NCBI GenBank assembly: GCA_963795795.1
Contig: CAWCJS010000003.1
Coordinates: forward strand, 434,001-498,000
Direction: 5' to 3'
Length of the DNA: 64,000 bases
Origin: Palsa-504 sp963795795
Lineage (GTDB): Bacteria > Actinomycetota > Actinomycetes > Streptosporangiales > Streptosporangiaceae
The translations under genes were made by a program, and so were the position numbers. Shown here piece by piece: positions 26,339 through 34,377 of the stretch. Below the pieces are notes generated by a model, which was not told the DNA's origin, did not search any database, and was given only the letters and a program-made list of their open reading frames with translations. Numbering within the stretch: the first letter of the stretch is position 1; every line of letters starts with the position of its first letter.

Positions 26339-27279
26339 GGACCTTGCCCTGGCGCCGACTGAAACACCGGGCTCGGCTGACCTGACACCGGAACTGGCTC
26401 AGTTGCCGTCTCACTTACCGGACCACTGCTGCCGGACCTCGCCAGCGCGGCCAGCAGCTGCTGGGGGGTCTGGTCGCCGAACCTCCCGAATCCGTTGTAG
26501 ACGAACACCTGCTCGAAGATCGAGTCGTTGTGGCTGCCGTCCACGTACGGGCGGTCCGCCGGGGGCACCAGCGAGACGGCGATCATCCAGGACAGCGAGA
26601 CCAGCGCGGTCAGGGTGCCTGCGACCGCAAGCTGCACGGCGCGCCTGCCCGCCGACCCGGGCCCGCAGAGCAGGTACGCCAGCCCCAGCGCGGGCAGGAC
26701 CATCCAGGCCTGGATCATCTTGGTCTGGAAGGCCAGGCCGACCCAGACGGCGGCGAGGACCAGCCCGCCTATTCCCTCGCCGAGCGGGCGGGAGTCCTCC
26801 GCGCCAGCGGTGATGGCCCCCGACACGGCGTCGGCGGCCAGTACGAGCAGCAGGATCAGCAGCGAGTCGGAGATGTTCCCGCGGTCCAGGCCTACGGTGG
26901 CGGGGCTGACCGCCAGGATCAGCGCGGCGATCAGGCCGGCGGCCGACCCGGCGAGCCTGGACACCGCGTGGTAGAGCACCAGCACGGTCAGGACACCCTC
27001 GACGGCTGACGGCAGCACGATCGCCCACGGGTGGAAGCCGAAGGCCCGTACCGACAGCGCCTGGATCCAGAACGCGCCTGGCAGCTTGTCCAGGGTGATC
27101 GTGCCCGCCGGGTCGAAGGCGCCGAAGATGAAGTTATGCCAGCTCATCGACATGCTGCGGACGGCGGCGGCGTAGTAGTACTCCAGCGTGCCCTGGCCGA
27201 GGGCCCAGGCGTACAGCAAGCCCGCCGTGGCGGCGATCGCGGCCAAGGCCAGACGGCGGAGCCCCGCCGGCCCAGGCAC
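26119..27279 (-). CDS. GT39-like glycosyltransferase, N-terminal part (frame shifted)
   Basis: This is the N-terminal half of a glycosyltransferase-39/YkcB-like polytopic protein that uses lipid-linked sugars on the outer membrane face. It begins at GTG 27279. The first helix is followed by the loop SMSWHNFIFGAFDPAGTITLDKLPGAFWIQALSVRAFGF, with the conserved acidic residue and the family pattern FGSFDP-TLDKPP. Helices LVLYHAVSRLAG, PATVGLDRGNISDSLLILLLVLAADA and FQTKMIQAWMVLPALGLAYLL follow. The frame then enters a Ser/Pro/Val/Gly repeat (DNA 26208-26425) and runs out at 26119 in unrelated sequence, while the true continuation is one frame away. Confidence 0.7.
   Translation of the reverse strand: MPGPAGLRRLALAAIAATAGLLYAWALGQGTLEYYYAAAVRSMSMSWHNFIFGAFDPAGTITLDKLPGAFWIQALSVRAFGFHPWAIVLPSAVEGVLTVLVLYHAVSRLAGSAAGLIAALILAVSPATVGLDRGNISDSLLILLLVLAADAVSGAITAGAEDSRPLGEGIGGLVLAAVWVGLAFQTKMIQAWMVLPALGLAYLLCGPGSAGRRAVQLAVAGTLTALVSLSWMIAVSLVPPADRPYVDGSHNDSIFEQVFVYNGFGRFGDQTPQQLLAALARSGSSGPVSETATEPVPVSGQPSPVFQSAPGQGPASPVSGQPSSVSGPVSGQSPVSGPRLRPESRLRPGLGPESRLRSAEYGATVYSRAGPSGGGAVPPAARGPGA
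26208..26425. repeat. Imperfect GC-rich repeats inside the GT39 gene
   Basis: Repeated blocks resembling GAGACGGGACTCGGGCC and CTGACACCGGGCTCGG encode a Ser-Gly-Pro-Val linker in two frames. The gene's frame break falls within this tract, probably about 26240-26300, so slippage or misassembly is likely. Confidence 0.7.
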
Positions 27280-27384
27280 CGAGCGCGCGAGCTCAGATAT
27301 GTTCGCGCCTGATCAAACGCATCGCAGTTCGCTCTGGTTCCACGCGGCGCGGCGCCGTTCCTCGGCGCGTCCTATGCTCCTCGT

Positions 27385-27741
27385 ATGCTCGCCGAGCGGC
27401 TGCGCGCGATCTGCCTGGCCCTGCCGGAGGTCACCGAACGGGCCAGTCACGGCACCCCGACCTGGTTCGTCAGGAACAAGAGCGCCTTCGTGCAGTTGTG
27501 GCCGGACGGGCACCACGACAATCAGTTCCCGCACCTATGGTGCGCCGCGCCGCCGGGGGCCCAGCAGGAACTGGCGGCATCGAACCCCGGCCGGTTCTTC
27601 CGGCCGCCCTACGTCGGCCACCGGGGCTGGGTCGGCGTCCGGCTCGACGGCGACATCGACTGGGCCGAGATCGCCGAGCTCTGCCAGGACGCCTACCGCG
27701 TGATCGCGCCCCGCGGGCTGGTGGCCAAGCTCGATCAGTAA
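27385..27741 (+). CDS. MmcQ/YjbR family DNA-binding-fold protein
   Basis: This 118-residue protein of the MmcQ/YjbR (DUF419) family has a CyaY-like fold. The typical N terminus ERLRAICLALPEVTERASHGTPTWFVRNKSAFVQLW and the end VGHRGWVGVRLDGDIDWAEIAELCQDAYRVIAP are clear. The family is widespread and suspected to bind DNA, but its role is unproven. It is divergent from the GT39 gene, and its 3' end overlaps the D-amino-acid oxidase gene by seven bases in converging orientation. Confidence 0.87.
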   Translation: MLAERLRAICLALPEVTERASHGTPTWFVRNKSAFVQLWPDGHHDNQFPHLWCAAPPGAQQELAASNPGRFFRPPYVGHRGWVGVRLDGDIDWAEIAELCQDAYRVIAPRGLVAKLDQ

Positions 27742-28679
27742 CTCAGGACGCTAGCTGCGATCTCGGCGGCGCATCCCCACGACAGGGAGATGCCGGCGCC
27801 GCCGTGTCCGTAGTTGTGCCACAGGACGGTGCCGTCCAGCGGTTCGGACTCCAGCCGGACCTCGGGACGGCACGGGCGCAAGCCGACGCGGTGCTCCAGG
27901 ATCTCCGCGTGGCGGAGCCTCGGGTCGATCGCGGCACACCCGGCCAAAATTCGTTCGGCTATATGGGGTTGAGGGTTTTGCTCCCAGTTGCCCTCGTCGT
28001 TCGTGCCGCCCAGCAGGATCTGCTCGCCGTGCGGGAACATGTAGACGATCCAGGGCGGTTCCGGGTCCCGGTCGATGAAGAACTCCTCGATGCCCGGGTT
28101 GGCGACGATGACCACCTGGCCGCGGACCGCCACGACGTCGGGGTCGGGCACCAGATCGCGGGCGGCGGCGCCCGCGCAGTTGACCACGACGGGAGCCACG
28201 CCGGCCAGTTCGGCCAGCGTGCGGGTCGGGGCGACCTCGAGCTGGCCGCCCGCGCGCTCGAACCTGGCGCGCAGGTAGCCCAGGTAGACGGGCATGGTGA
28301 CGACCGGGGCGGTGTAATGCCACCCGTCGGTGAAGCCGTCGGGCAGCTCGGACGGCGTGCTCGGCCGCAGGCCGGGCAGGAGAGGAGTCCAGTAGTGCGG
28401 TTCGAGCCTGCTGCGGGAGACCTCCTGACCGCTGGCCATCCGCACCCCGGTGCCTGGCTCGCCGGCGAGCGCGGACAGGACCTCGAGCCCGGCCCGGCCC
28501 CACTCCAGGACCCGGTCCGGCGGCCCGACCCGGACCAGGCCCCAGACCGCCCCGGCGGCCGCCGACGTGGTCTGCTCCGGCGGGGCCGCCGTCCTGATCG
28601 TCACCGCGAGCCCGGCCTCGGCCAGGCGGATCCCGGTGGTCAGGCCGCATACCCCGGCCCCAATCACGAGAACGTCCAT
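27735..28679 (-). CDS. FAD-dependent D-amino-acid oxidase
   Basis: The N-terminal dinucleotide motif VLVIGAGVCGLTTGIRLAEAG and the DAAO signatures (TSAAAGAVWGLVRVGP, VVNCAGAAARDLVPDPDVVAVRGQVVIV, LRPCRPEVRLE, NYGHGGAGISLSWGCAAEIA) identify a D-amino-acid oxidase. It oxidises D-amino acids to 2-oxo acids with release of ammonia and peroxide. Length of 314 residues is usual. It is divergent from the phospholipase C-like gene, with a 46-base gap. Confidence 0.92.
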   Translation of the reverse strand: MDVLVIGAGVCGLTTGIRLAEAGLAVTIRTAAPPEQTTSAAAGAVWGLVRVGPPDRVLEWGRAGLEVLSALAGEPGTGVRMASGQEVSRSRLEPHYWTPLLPGLRPSTPSELPDGFTDGWHYTAPVVTMPVYLGYLRARFERAGGQLEVAPTRTLAELAGVAPVVVNCAGAAARDLVPDPDVVAVRGQVVIVANPGIEEFFIDRDPEPPWIVYMFPHGEQILLGGTNDEGNWEQNPQPHIAERILAGCAAIDPRLRHAEILEHRVGLRPCRPEVRLESEPLDGTVLWHNYGHGGAGISLSWGCAAEIAASVLSY

Positions 28680-28725
28680 CCCCCGACCGTATCCTTTGCG
28701 CTGTCACATCTGAGGGGAGGCTGTC

Positions 28726-30216
28726 GTGGGCGAGCTGAGCGACGCACAGGCCAGGCTGATCGACCAGGCGACCGGGGCGTCCGTGGGCCCGGCGAGCCTG
28801 AGCGACATCGCGCACGTCGTGATCTTGATGCAGGAGAACCGCTCGTTCGATCACTACTTCGGGACGCTGTCCGGCGTCCGCGGCTTCTCCGATCCGAACG
28901 CCCCCGGCCAGTCCGTGGGCGGGCGGGAATACCCCATCTTCGACCAGTTCGGCTACCAGCCGGGCCATGGCGCCGACCCGGGCGGCTACCTGCAGCCGTT
29001 CCGCCTGACCAGCGACCCGCCGCTGCGGGACGGCCAGACCCTCAACGACATCTCGCACACCTGGGCCACCCAGCACCAGAGCTGGAACGGCGGCGCGATG
29101 GACAAGTTCGTCGCCACCCACGTGGCCGCCGACGGCGCCGAGCACGGCCCGGTGACGATGGGGTACTACACGCGCGCCGAGCTGCCCTTCTACTACGCTC
29201 TGGCGGACGCGTTTACCGTCTGCGACGGCTACTTCAGCTCGGTGCTCGGGCCCACCGACTCCAACCGGCTGATGGCCGTGTCCGCGACCATCGACCCCGC
29301 GGGAGTGGCCGGCGGGCCCGTGCTGGAGACGTTCGGCAACCGGATCGCCGAGTACGGCAAGCTGACCTGGGAAACCATGCCGGAACGGCTGCTGGCGGCC
29401 GGGGTGAGCTGGAAGTTCTACAGCGACCGGCTGTGCGAGCTCGCGCTGAGCCCGCTGCCTTACTTCAAGGCCTATAACAACCCGTTCTCCGTCACCGGGA
29501 TCCAGCTCGTGGGGCGCGGCCTGACCCCGGACTTCCCCGACGACTTCACCCAGGACGTTAAGGCGAACAAGCTCCCCGCGGTGTCGTGGATCATGCCGCC
29601 GCTGGCGGAGTGCGAGCACCCCGCGGCGCCGCCCGGGTACGGCGAGTACCTTATCCACAGCGTGCTCACGACGCTGGTGTCGAACCCGGCGGTGTGGGCG
29701 CAGACCGTCCTGTTCGTCGTCCACGACGAGAACGGCGGGTTCTTCGATCACGTGCCGCCGGTGACCCCGCCGCCGGGGACGGCGGGGGAGTGGCTGACGG
29801 CCAAGACCCTGCCCGCCGCGGCGGAGGGGATCACCGGTCCGGTCGGCCTCGGCTTCCGCACCGGGTGCCTGGTCATCTCCCCGTTCAGCCGCGGCGGCTA
29901 CCTGTGCTCGCAAGTCTTCGACCACACCTCGCTGCTGCGGTTCATCGAGACGCGGTGGGGCGTCGAGGTGCCGAACCTCTCGCCCTGGCGGCGCGCCAAC
30001 ACCGGCGACCTGACCGCGGCGCTCGCGCTGTCCAGGCCGCCGGACACCAGCCTGCCCGGGCTGCCTACGACGTCGCTGGGGGAGCTGAGCACCGCGGAGC
30101 AGGCGGTGCTCGACTCGCTGGCCGGCACGCTGAGGTTCGGCATCGACTACCCGCTGCCGACCAGTAACTCCATGCCGGCCCAGGAGACCGGCCCGCCGCG
30201 CCCGCCCGTGCCCTAG
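28726..30216 (+). CDS. Phospholipase C/acid phosphatase family phosphoesterase
   Basis: This phosphoesterase of the bacterial phospholipase C family (alkaline-phosphatase superfamily) begins almost directly with the metal-site motif HVVILMQENRSFDHYFGTLSGVRGF. Other motifs are SHTWATQHQSWNGG, GYYTRAELPFYYALADAFTVCDGYFSSVLGPTDSNRL, VVHDENGGFFDHVPP and RTGCLVISPFSRGG. Known homologues are Tat-exported, but here no twin-arginine signal is seen from GTG 28726, so the enzyme is cytoplasmic or exported by another route. A shortened annotation at the N terminus is possible. Confidence 0.88.
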   Translation: MGELSDAQARLIDQATGASVGPASLSDIAHVVILMQENRSFDHYFGTLSGVRGFSDPNAPGQSVGGREYPIFDQFGYQPGHGADPGGYLQPFRLTSDPPLRDGQTLNDISHTWATQHQSWNGGAMDKFVATHVAADGAEHGPVTMGYYTRAELPFYYALADAFTVCDGYFSSVLGPTDSNRLMAVSATIDPAGVAGGPVLETFGNRIAEYGKLTWETMPERLLAAGVSWKFYSDRLCELALSPLPYFKAYNNPFSVTGIQLVGRGLTPDFPDDFTQDVKANKLPAVSWIMPPLAECEHPAAPPGYGEYLIHSVLTTLVSNPAVWAQTVLFVVHDENGGFFDHVPPVTPPPGTAGEWLTAKTLPAAAEGITGPVGLGFRTGCLVISPFSRGGYLCSQVFDHTSLLRFIETRWGVEVPNLSPWRRANTGDLTAALALSRPPDTSLPGLPTTSLGELSTAEQAVLDSLAGTLRFGIDYPLPTSNSMPAQETGPPRPPVP

Positions 30217-30331
30217 GGCGGTCCCCCGCTCACCCGGAGCGCGGGATGACGGCGCATCCCTCGCACTCGTCGGTCGCGGATCCCGTGGTCGCGTCGACCA
30301 CCTCGGACATGGCCGAGATCGTCATGGGCGG

Positions 30332-32080
30332 TCAGGTGCGGGTGATCGACGTTCCGGTGGACGCGGAGCGCGTCGCGCTGGGGCTGTCGGCCCGCGGGCG
30401 GACCAGGGTGAAGGTCTCGAACTCGGTGTAGTCCGGGGTCGGCCGACCCGGCGCACCGGTGGCCGGGTTGACCGGGTCGGCCCCCACCGCGTGGTAGTAC
30501 CTGACCGTGATGCTGGTCTGGCCGCCCGCCTCGGTACCGGGGTCGACGTCGAAGACCGCGATGCCGTAGCCGGTCGAGGTGTCCCGCCTGGCCGACCAGG
30601 TGGCATCCTCCACCGCGTACGACGGCGGGCGGTCGTAGACGCCGGGTGTCGCCGTGACGGCCGGGCGATTGGCGCAGGTCAGCACCTTGGCCTGGTGCCG
30701 GCCGTCGGTCCGGCTGGTCCCGTAGTCGTTGAGGTTGTCCACGGCACCGCCGCAGCCCAGGATCAGGTGCACGGTGCCCGCGCTGGTGTCGAACACTCCG
30801 GTGTCCGCGGTCGTCACGGCGTGCGGCCGCAGGGTGTTGACCACGGCGCCGGTGGCCGGGTCCAGGCCCGCGTCCGGGTCGGCGCCGCGCAGCGGGAAGG
30901 ACCGCTCGTAGTCGTGGTCGTGCCCGGCCAGCACCAGGTCCACCTGGTAGCGGTCGAACAGGGGCAGCCAGTCCTGGCGGATGCCCAGGTCGGAACCGTT
31001 TCCCCGGGCCGATGACGAGGCCGCGCACTGGTGCATCTGGACGACGATCCAGTCGACGGACTCATCAGCGCGCCCGGCCGCCAGCGCCTGCTCCAGCCAC
31101 GCGGTCTGCGCGCCCCCCGAGTAGCCGCGGATATAGAACGAGGTGCCGGGCGCGATCGGCGGGTGGCCGGTGCTCGCCGCCGGAGTCAGGGTGTCCGGGC
31201 CGGCCACGAACGCACCCGCGTCCTGGTAGACGACGTCGTCGGCGTCGAGGGAGACGAACAGGACCGAGCCCACGCGCAGTGCGTACCAGCGCCCGCCGAA
31301 ACCCGGCACCCCGTTATCGGGCAGCGTGTAGCGGGTCAGGTAGGACGCGAACCCCTGCGGCCCGTTGCCGAACTCCACCTCGTGGTTGCCCGGGCACGGC
31401 ATCCACGGCCGGTTGGCCGCGGACCCCTGGTTGTTGTCGCCGAAGTCACGCCACACCAGGGTCTGGACCCCGGGATTGAGGTTCGCGTAACACAGGTCGC
31501 CGTTCAGCAGGTGGAACAGCGGCCCGAAAGACTCGACCGCCTCCACCGCGTACGCGCTCTGGCCGTAGGAGAGGACCCACTCGGTGTTCGGCGTGCCCAG
31601 GTCCCCGAAGCTGGTGAACCGGAACGGGGCGCGGCCCTGCGGCGCGGTGCGGAAGGTAGAGCTGAACGGATCGGCGGCGTCGTCATCGTTGTCGGCGGTC
31701 ACGGCGTACGCGTAGAGGGCGCCCGGGCGCAGCCCGCCGACGCGCGCGTGGTAGGTCCAGACCGTCTCGCCGCTGATCCCGTCGGTGTATTCGCGGGTCT
31801 CGGCGGCGATGACCCGCTGCCCGATCCGGACCTGGGGCCGGGCGGCCGGGCCGGGCGACGCCCAGGAGACAACGACGCTGGTAGCGGGGTCATCGCCCCA
31901 GGTGAGATGGACCTGCTCGGGCGTGCCGTCGCCGGCCGTGGTGCGGGCCGCCCGCCGCGCCGTGGCCGCCCTGGCCGGGGTCGCGGTGGCCGCGAGCAGC
32001 CCCGTTCCGCCGGCGGCCAGCACTTGGCGACGCGACATCGAGGAACGAGGCGACCGAGAGCTACCCGAGGTCGCCGGCAT
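30332..32080 (-). CDS. Tat-exported purple acid phosphatase/metallophosphoesterase
   Basis: The N terminus has a twin-arginine signal (SRRQVLAAGGTGLLAATATPARA), so the protein is exported folded. A fibronectin-like N-terminal domain (VHLTWGDDPATSVVVSWASPG) and a dimetal phosphatase domain follow. Motifs are SFGDLG, LLNGDLCYAN, PCPGNHEVEFGNG, VVQMHQCA and GHDHDYERSFPL. This architecture is that of bacterial purple acid phosphatases, which release phosphate from organic esters outside the cell. It converges with the phospholipase C-like gene; both could serve phosphate scavenging. Start ATG 32080. Confidence 0.9.
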   Translation of the reverse strand: MPATSGSSRSPRSSMSRRQVLAAGGTGLLAATATPARAATARRAARTTAGDGTPEQVHLTWGDDPATSVVVSWASPGPAARPQVRIGQRVIAAETREYTDGISGETVWTYHARVGGLRPGALYAYAVTADNDDDAADPFSSTFRTAPQGRAPFRFTSFGDLGTPNTEWVLSYGQSAYAVEAVESFGPLFHLLNGDLCYANLNPGVQTLVWRDFGDNNQGSAANRPWMPCPGNHEVEFGNGPQGFASYLTRYTLPDNGVPGFGGRWYALRVGSVLFVSLDADDVVYQDAGAFVAGPDTLTPAASTGHPPIAPGTSFYIRGYSGGAQTAWLEQALAAGRADESVDWIVVQMHQCAASSSARGNGSDLGIRQDWLPLFDRYQVDLVLAGHDHDYERSFPLRGADPDAGLDPATGAVVNTLRPHAVTTADTGVFDTSAGTVHLILGCGGAVDNLNDYGTSRTDGRHQAKVLTCANRPAVTATPGVYDRPPSYAVEDATWSARRDTSTGYGIAVFDVDPGTEAGGQTSITVRYYHAVGADPVNPATGAPGRPTPDYTEFETFTLVRPRADSPSATRSASTGTSITRT

Positions 32081-32159
32081 GACGGAAACCTACTGGGGAC
32101 GAGTAAACGTCAGATGGCGCAGCGGAATGTCACGTTCCGCAATCTGGTGAACAGTGCTG

Positions 32160-32330
32160 TGCTGGCCCCCGGGGGGCGACCCCCCGGTGACCCCCCTCTT
32201 GGGGGGAAACCTTTCCCCCAACCCCCTCGGCCCCCCGAACCGGGGGGAACCTTTCCCTCCAACCCCTCGGCCCCCCGAACCGGGGGGAAACCCCTTCTCC
32301 CCGACCCCTCGGCCCCCTGACCGCGGGACG
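32160..32330. repeat. C/G-run tandem repeat with hairpins
   Basis: Two near-identical 40-base units (32221-32260 and 32261-32300) and flanking partial units each contain CCCCCCGAACCGGGGGG, a perfect six-pair stem with a four-base loop, plus CCCCTCGG and runs of C or G. Nothing protein-like is encoded. The tract lies downstream of the aminotransferase gene and upstream of the phosphatase gene on the minus strand. A role as terminator or G-quadruplex-forming element is inferred. Confidence 0.75.
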
Positions 32331-32357
32331 CTAGATGCGGGGCTGGCCCGGGGGGCG

Positions 32358-33740
32358 TTAGATGCGGGTCCAGGCCTCGGTGAGGACCTCGCGGAGGATC
32401 CGCTCGATCTCGTCGAAGTGCTCCTGACCGCAGATCAGCGGCGGGGCGAGCTGGATCACCGGGTCGCCGCGGTCATCGGCGCGGCACACCAGGCCCGCGT
32501 CGAACAGCGCCTGGGACAGGAACCCGCGCAGCAGGCGCTCGGACTCGGCGTCGGTGAACGTCTCGCGGGTGACCTTGTCCTTGACCATCTCGATGCCGTA
32601 GAAGTACCCGGCCCCGCGGATGTCGCCGACGATCGGCAGGTCGTAGAGCCGCTCCAGGGTGGACCGGAACGCGCCCTCGTTGGCGCGCACGTTCCCCAGC
32701 AGGTCTTCCTTCTCGAAGATATCCAGGTTGGCGAGCGCCACCGCGGACGACACCGGGTGCCCGGCGAACGTGATGCCGTGCAGGAACGTGGCCGTCCCGG
32801 CGGAGAACGGCTCCATCAGCGCGTCGCTGACCATCATGCCGCCGAGGGGCGAGTATCCCGACGTCACCCCCTTGGCGAACGTGATGATGTCGGGCTGGTA
32901 ACCGTACCGCTCGGACCCGAAGTAGTAGCCGAGCCGACCGAACGCGCAGATCACCTCGTCGGATACCAGCAGGACGCCGTACGTGTCGCAGATCTCCCTG
33001 ACCCGGGCGAAGTAGCCGGGCGGCGGCGGGAAGCAGCCGCCGGAGTTCTGCACGGGCTCGAGGAAGACCGCGGCGACCGATTCCGGGCCCTCCCGCAGGA
33101 TCGCCCGCTCGATCTCATCCGCGGCCCACCGCCCGAACTCCGCCTCGTCGCCGGACAGGAAGTCGGGGGCGCGGTAGAAGTTGGTGTTCGGCACCCGGAC
33201 GCCGCCGGGCACCAGCGGCTCGAACGGGTGCTTGATGTCGGCCAGGCCGGTAATCGCCAGGGCGCCCATGGACGTGCCGTGGTAGGCGATGTCCCGGCTG
33301 ATCACCTTGTACTTGCCGGGATGCCCGGTCAGCTTGAAGTACTGCTTGGCCAGCTTCCAGGCCGACTCGACCGCCTCCGACCCGCTGGTGGTGAAGAAAA
33401 CACGGTTCAGGTCTCCTGGCGCGAGCTCGGCCAGGCGCGCAGCGAGCTCGATGGCCTTGGGGTGGGCGTAGGACCACAGCGGGAAGTAGGCCAGCTCGGC
33501 CGCCTGCCGCGCGCCCGCCTCGGCGATCTCCGTGCGACCGTGCCCGACCTGGCTCACGAACAGCCCGGACAGCCCGTCCAGGTAGCGTCGGCCGTGCTGG
33601 TCGAAGACGTACGCCCCGGAACCGCGGACGATCACGGGGACCTCGGCCTCTCCGTAGGAGGACATCCGGGTGAAGTGAAGCCACAGGTTGCGCTTGGCGG
33701 CTTCCTGCGCGTGCTGGATAGCGTCGAGGGAGGAGGTCAT
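32358..33740 (-). CDS. Class III aminotransferase (putrescine/omega-amino acid:pyruvate type)
   Basis: This is a PLP-dependent class III aminotransferase. Landmarks are the cofactor-binding GSEAVESAWKLAKQYF, YHGTSMGALAITG, the Asp-containing VLLVSDEVICAFGRLG, and the Schiff-base Lys in IITFAKGVTSGYSPLGG, then FLHGITFAGHPVSSAVAL. ATG 33740 overlaps the Lrp stop (ATGA) and has GGGGAA upstream, so it replaces the longer in-frame reading. Next to an Lrp regulator and a gamma-aminobutyraldehyde dehydrogenase, it most likely deaminates putrescine or a related omega-amine; the exact donor is inferred from context. Confidence 0.9.
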   Translation of the reverse strand: MTSSLDAIQHAQEAAKRNLWLHFTRMSSYGEAEVPVIVRGSGAYVFDQHGRRYLDGLSGLFVSQVGHGRTEIAEAGARQAAELAYFPLWSYAHPKAIELAARLAELAPGDLNRVFFTTSGSEAVESAWKLAKQYFKLTGHPGKYKVISRDIAYHGTSMGALAITGLADIKHPFEPLVPGGVRVPNTNFYRAPDFLSGDEAEFGRWAADEIERAILREGPESVAAVFLEPVQNSGGCFPPPPGYFARVREICDTYGVLLVSDEVICAFGRLGYYFGSERYGYQPDIITFAKGVTSGYSPLGGMMVSDALMEPFSAGTATFLHGITFAGHPVSSAVALANLDIFEKEDLLGNVRANEGAFRSTLERLYDLPIVGDIRGAGYFYGIEMVKDKVTRETFTDAESERLLRGFLSQALFDAGLVCRADDRGDPVIQLAPPLICGQEHFDEIERILREVLTEAWTRI

Positions 33741-34225
33741 CTGGTTCCCCATGAGTAGGTTTGCTTGCGGAGTTTGAGGTACACGAACGTCTCGGTGCTC
33801 GTCACGCACGGCACGGACCGGACCCGGCCCAGGATCTCGAGCAGGTGGTCGTCGTCCTCGCAGACGACCTCGGCCAGCACGTCGAACGAGCCCGCGCTGA
33901 CCACGACGTAGTCGATCTCTTCCATCTCGGCCAGCTGGTCGGCCACCTTCTCCAGGTCACCGTCGGTCTTGATGGCGATCATCGCCTGGCGCTTGAAGCC
34001 CAGCATGAGGGGATCGGTGACCGCGACGATCTGCATGACCCCGGTGTCCTGCAGCCGCTGCACGCGCTGCCTGACCGCTGCCTCGGAGAGCCCGACCGCC
34101 TTGCCGATCGCTGCGTAGGAACGCCGGCCGTCCTCCTGCAGCTGCTCGATGATCTGCTTGGCGATGTCGTCGAGTACGGCACTACCAGGGCCATGGGGCG
34201 GGAGCGTCCTAGGGCTGTGCGCCAT
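33737..34225 (-). CDS. Lrp/AsnC family transcriptional regulator
   Basis: The N-terminal winged helix is IAKQIIEQLQEDGRRSYAAIGKAVGLSEAAVRQRVQRLQDTGVM. The C-terminal RAM (ligand-binding/oligomerisation) domain includes IDYVVVSAGSFDVLAEVVCEDDDHLLEILGRVRSVPCV. It is translationally coupled to the aminotransferase (ATGA overlap) and divergent from the aldehyde dehydrogenase, so it probably senses an amine or amino acid and controls both through the shared 150-base promoter region. Start ATG 34225. Confidence 0.92.
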   Translation of the reverse strand: MAHSPRTLPPHGPGSAVLDDIAKQIIEQLQEDGRRSYAAIGKAVGLSEAAVRQRVQRLQDTGVMQIVAVTDPLMLGFKRQAMIAIKTDGDLEKVADQLAEMEEIDYVVVSAGSFDVLAEVVCEDDDHLLEILGRVRSVPCVTSTETFVYLKLRKQTYSWGTR

Positions 34226-34268
34226 GCGGTTGCCCCCTTCTCCCTGACGGGTAATGTCCCATACCGGC

Positions 34269-34308
34269 CAACTGATTTCGTAGCTATCTATAAAGATAGC
34301 AACTGATT
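34269..34308. promoter_or_regulatory. Probable Lrp operator: inverted repeat flanked by direct repeats
   Basis: GCTATCTATAAAGATAGC (34283-34300) is a perfect seven-base inverted repeat around ATAA. It is flanked by direct repeats of CAACTGATT at 34269-34277 and 34300-34308, 31 bases apart (three helical turns). It is strikingly AT-rich for this genome and sits between the divergent Lrp gene and the aldehyde dehydrogenase. An Lrp-type operator, possibly overlapping a -10 box (TATAAA), is inferred. Confidence 0.6.
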
Positions 34309-34377
34309 CACTTGTGGAGATAGTGCGTCTCTGCGAAGCTCGTCATACGTGTCGCATACGACCATTGGAGGTCCGCG

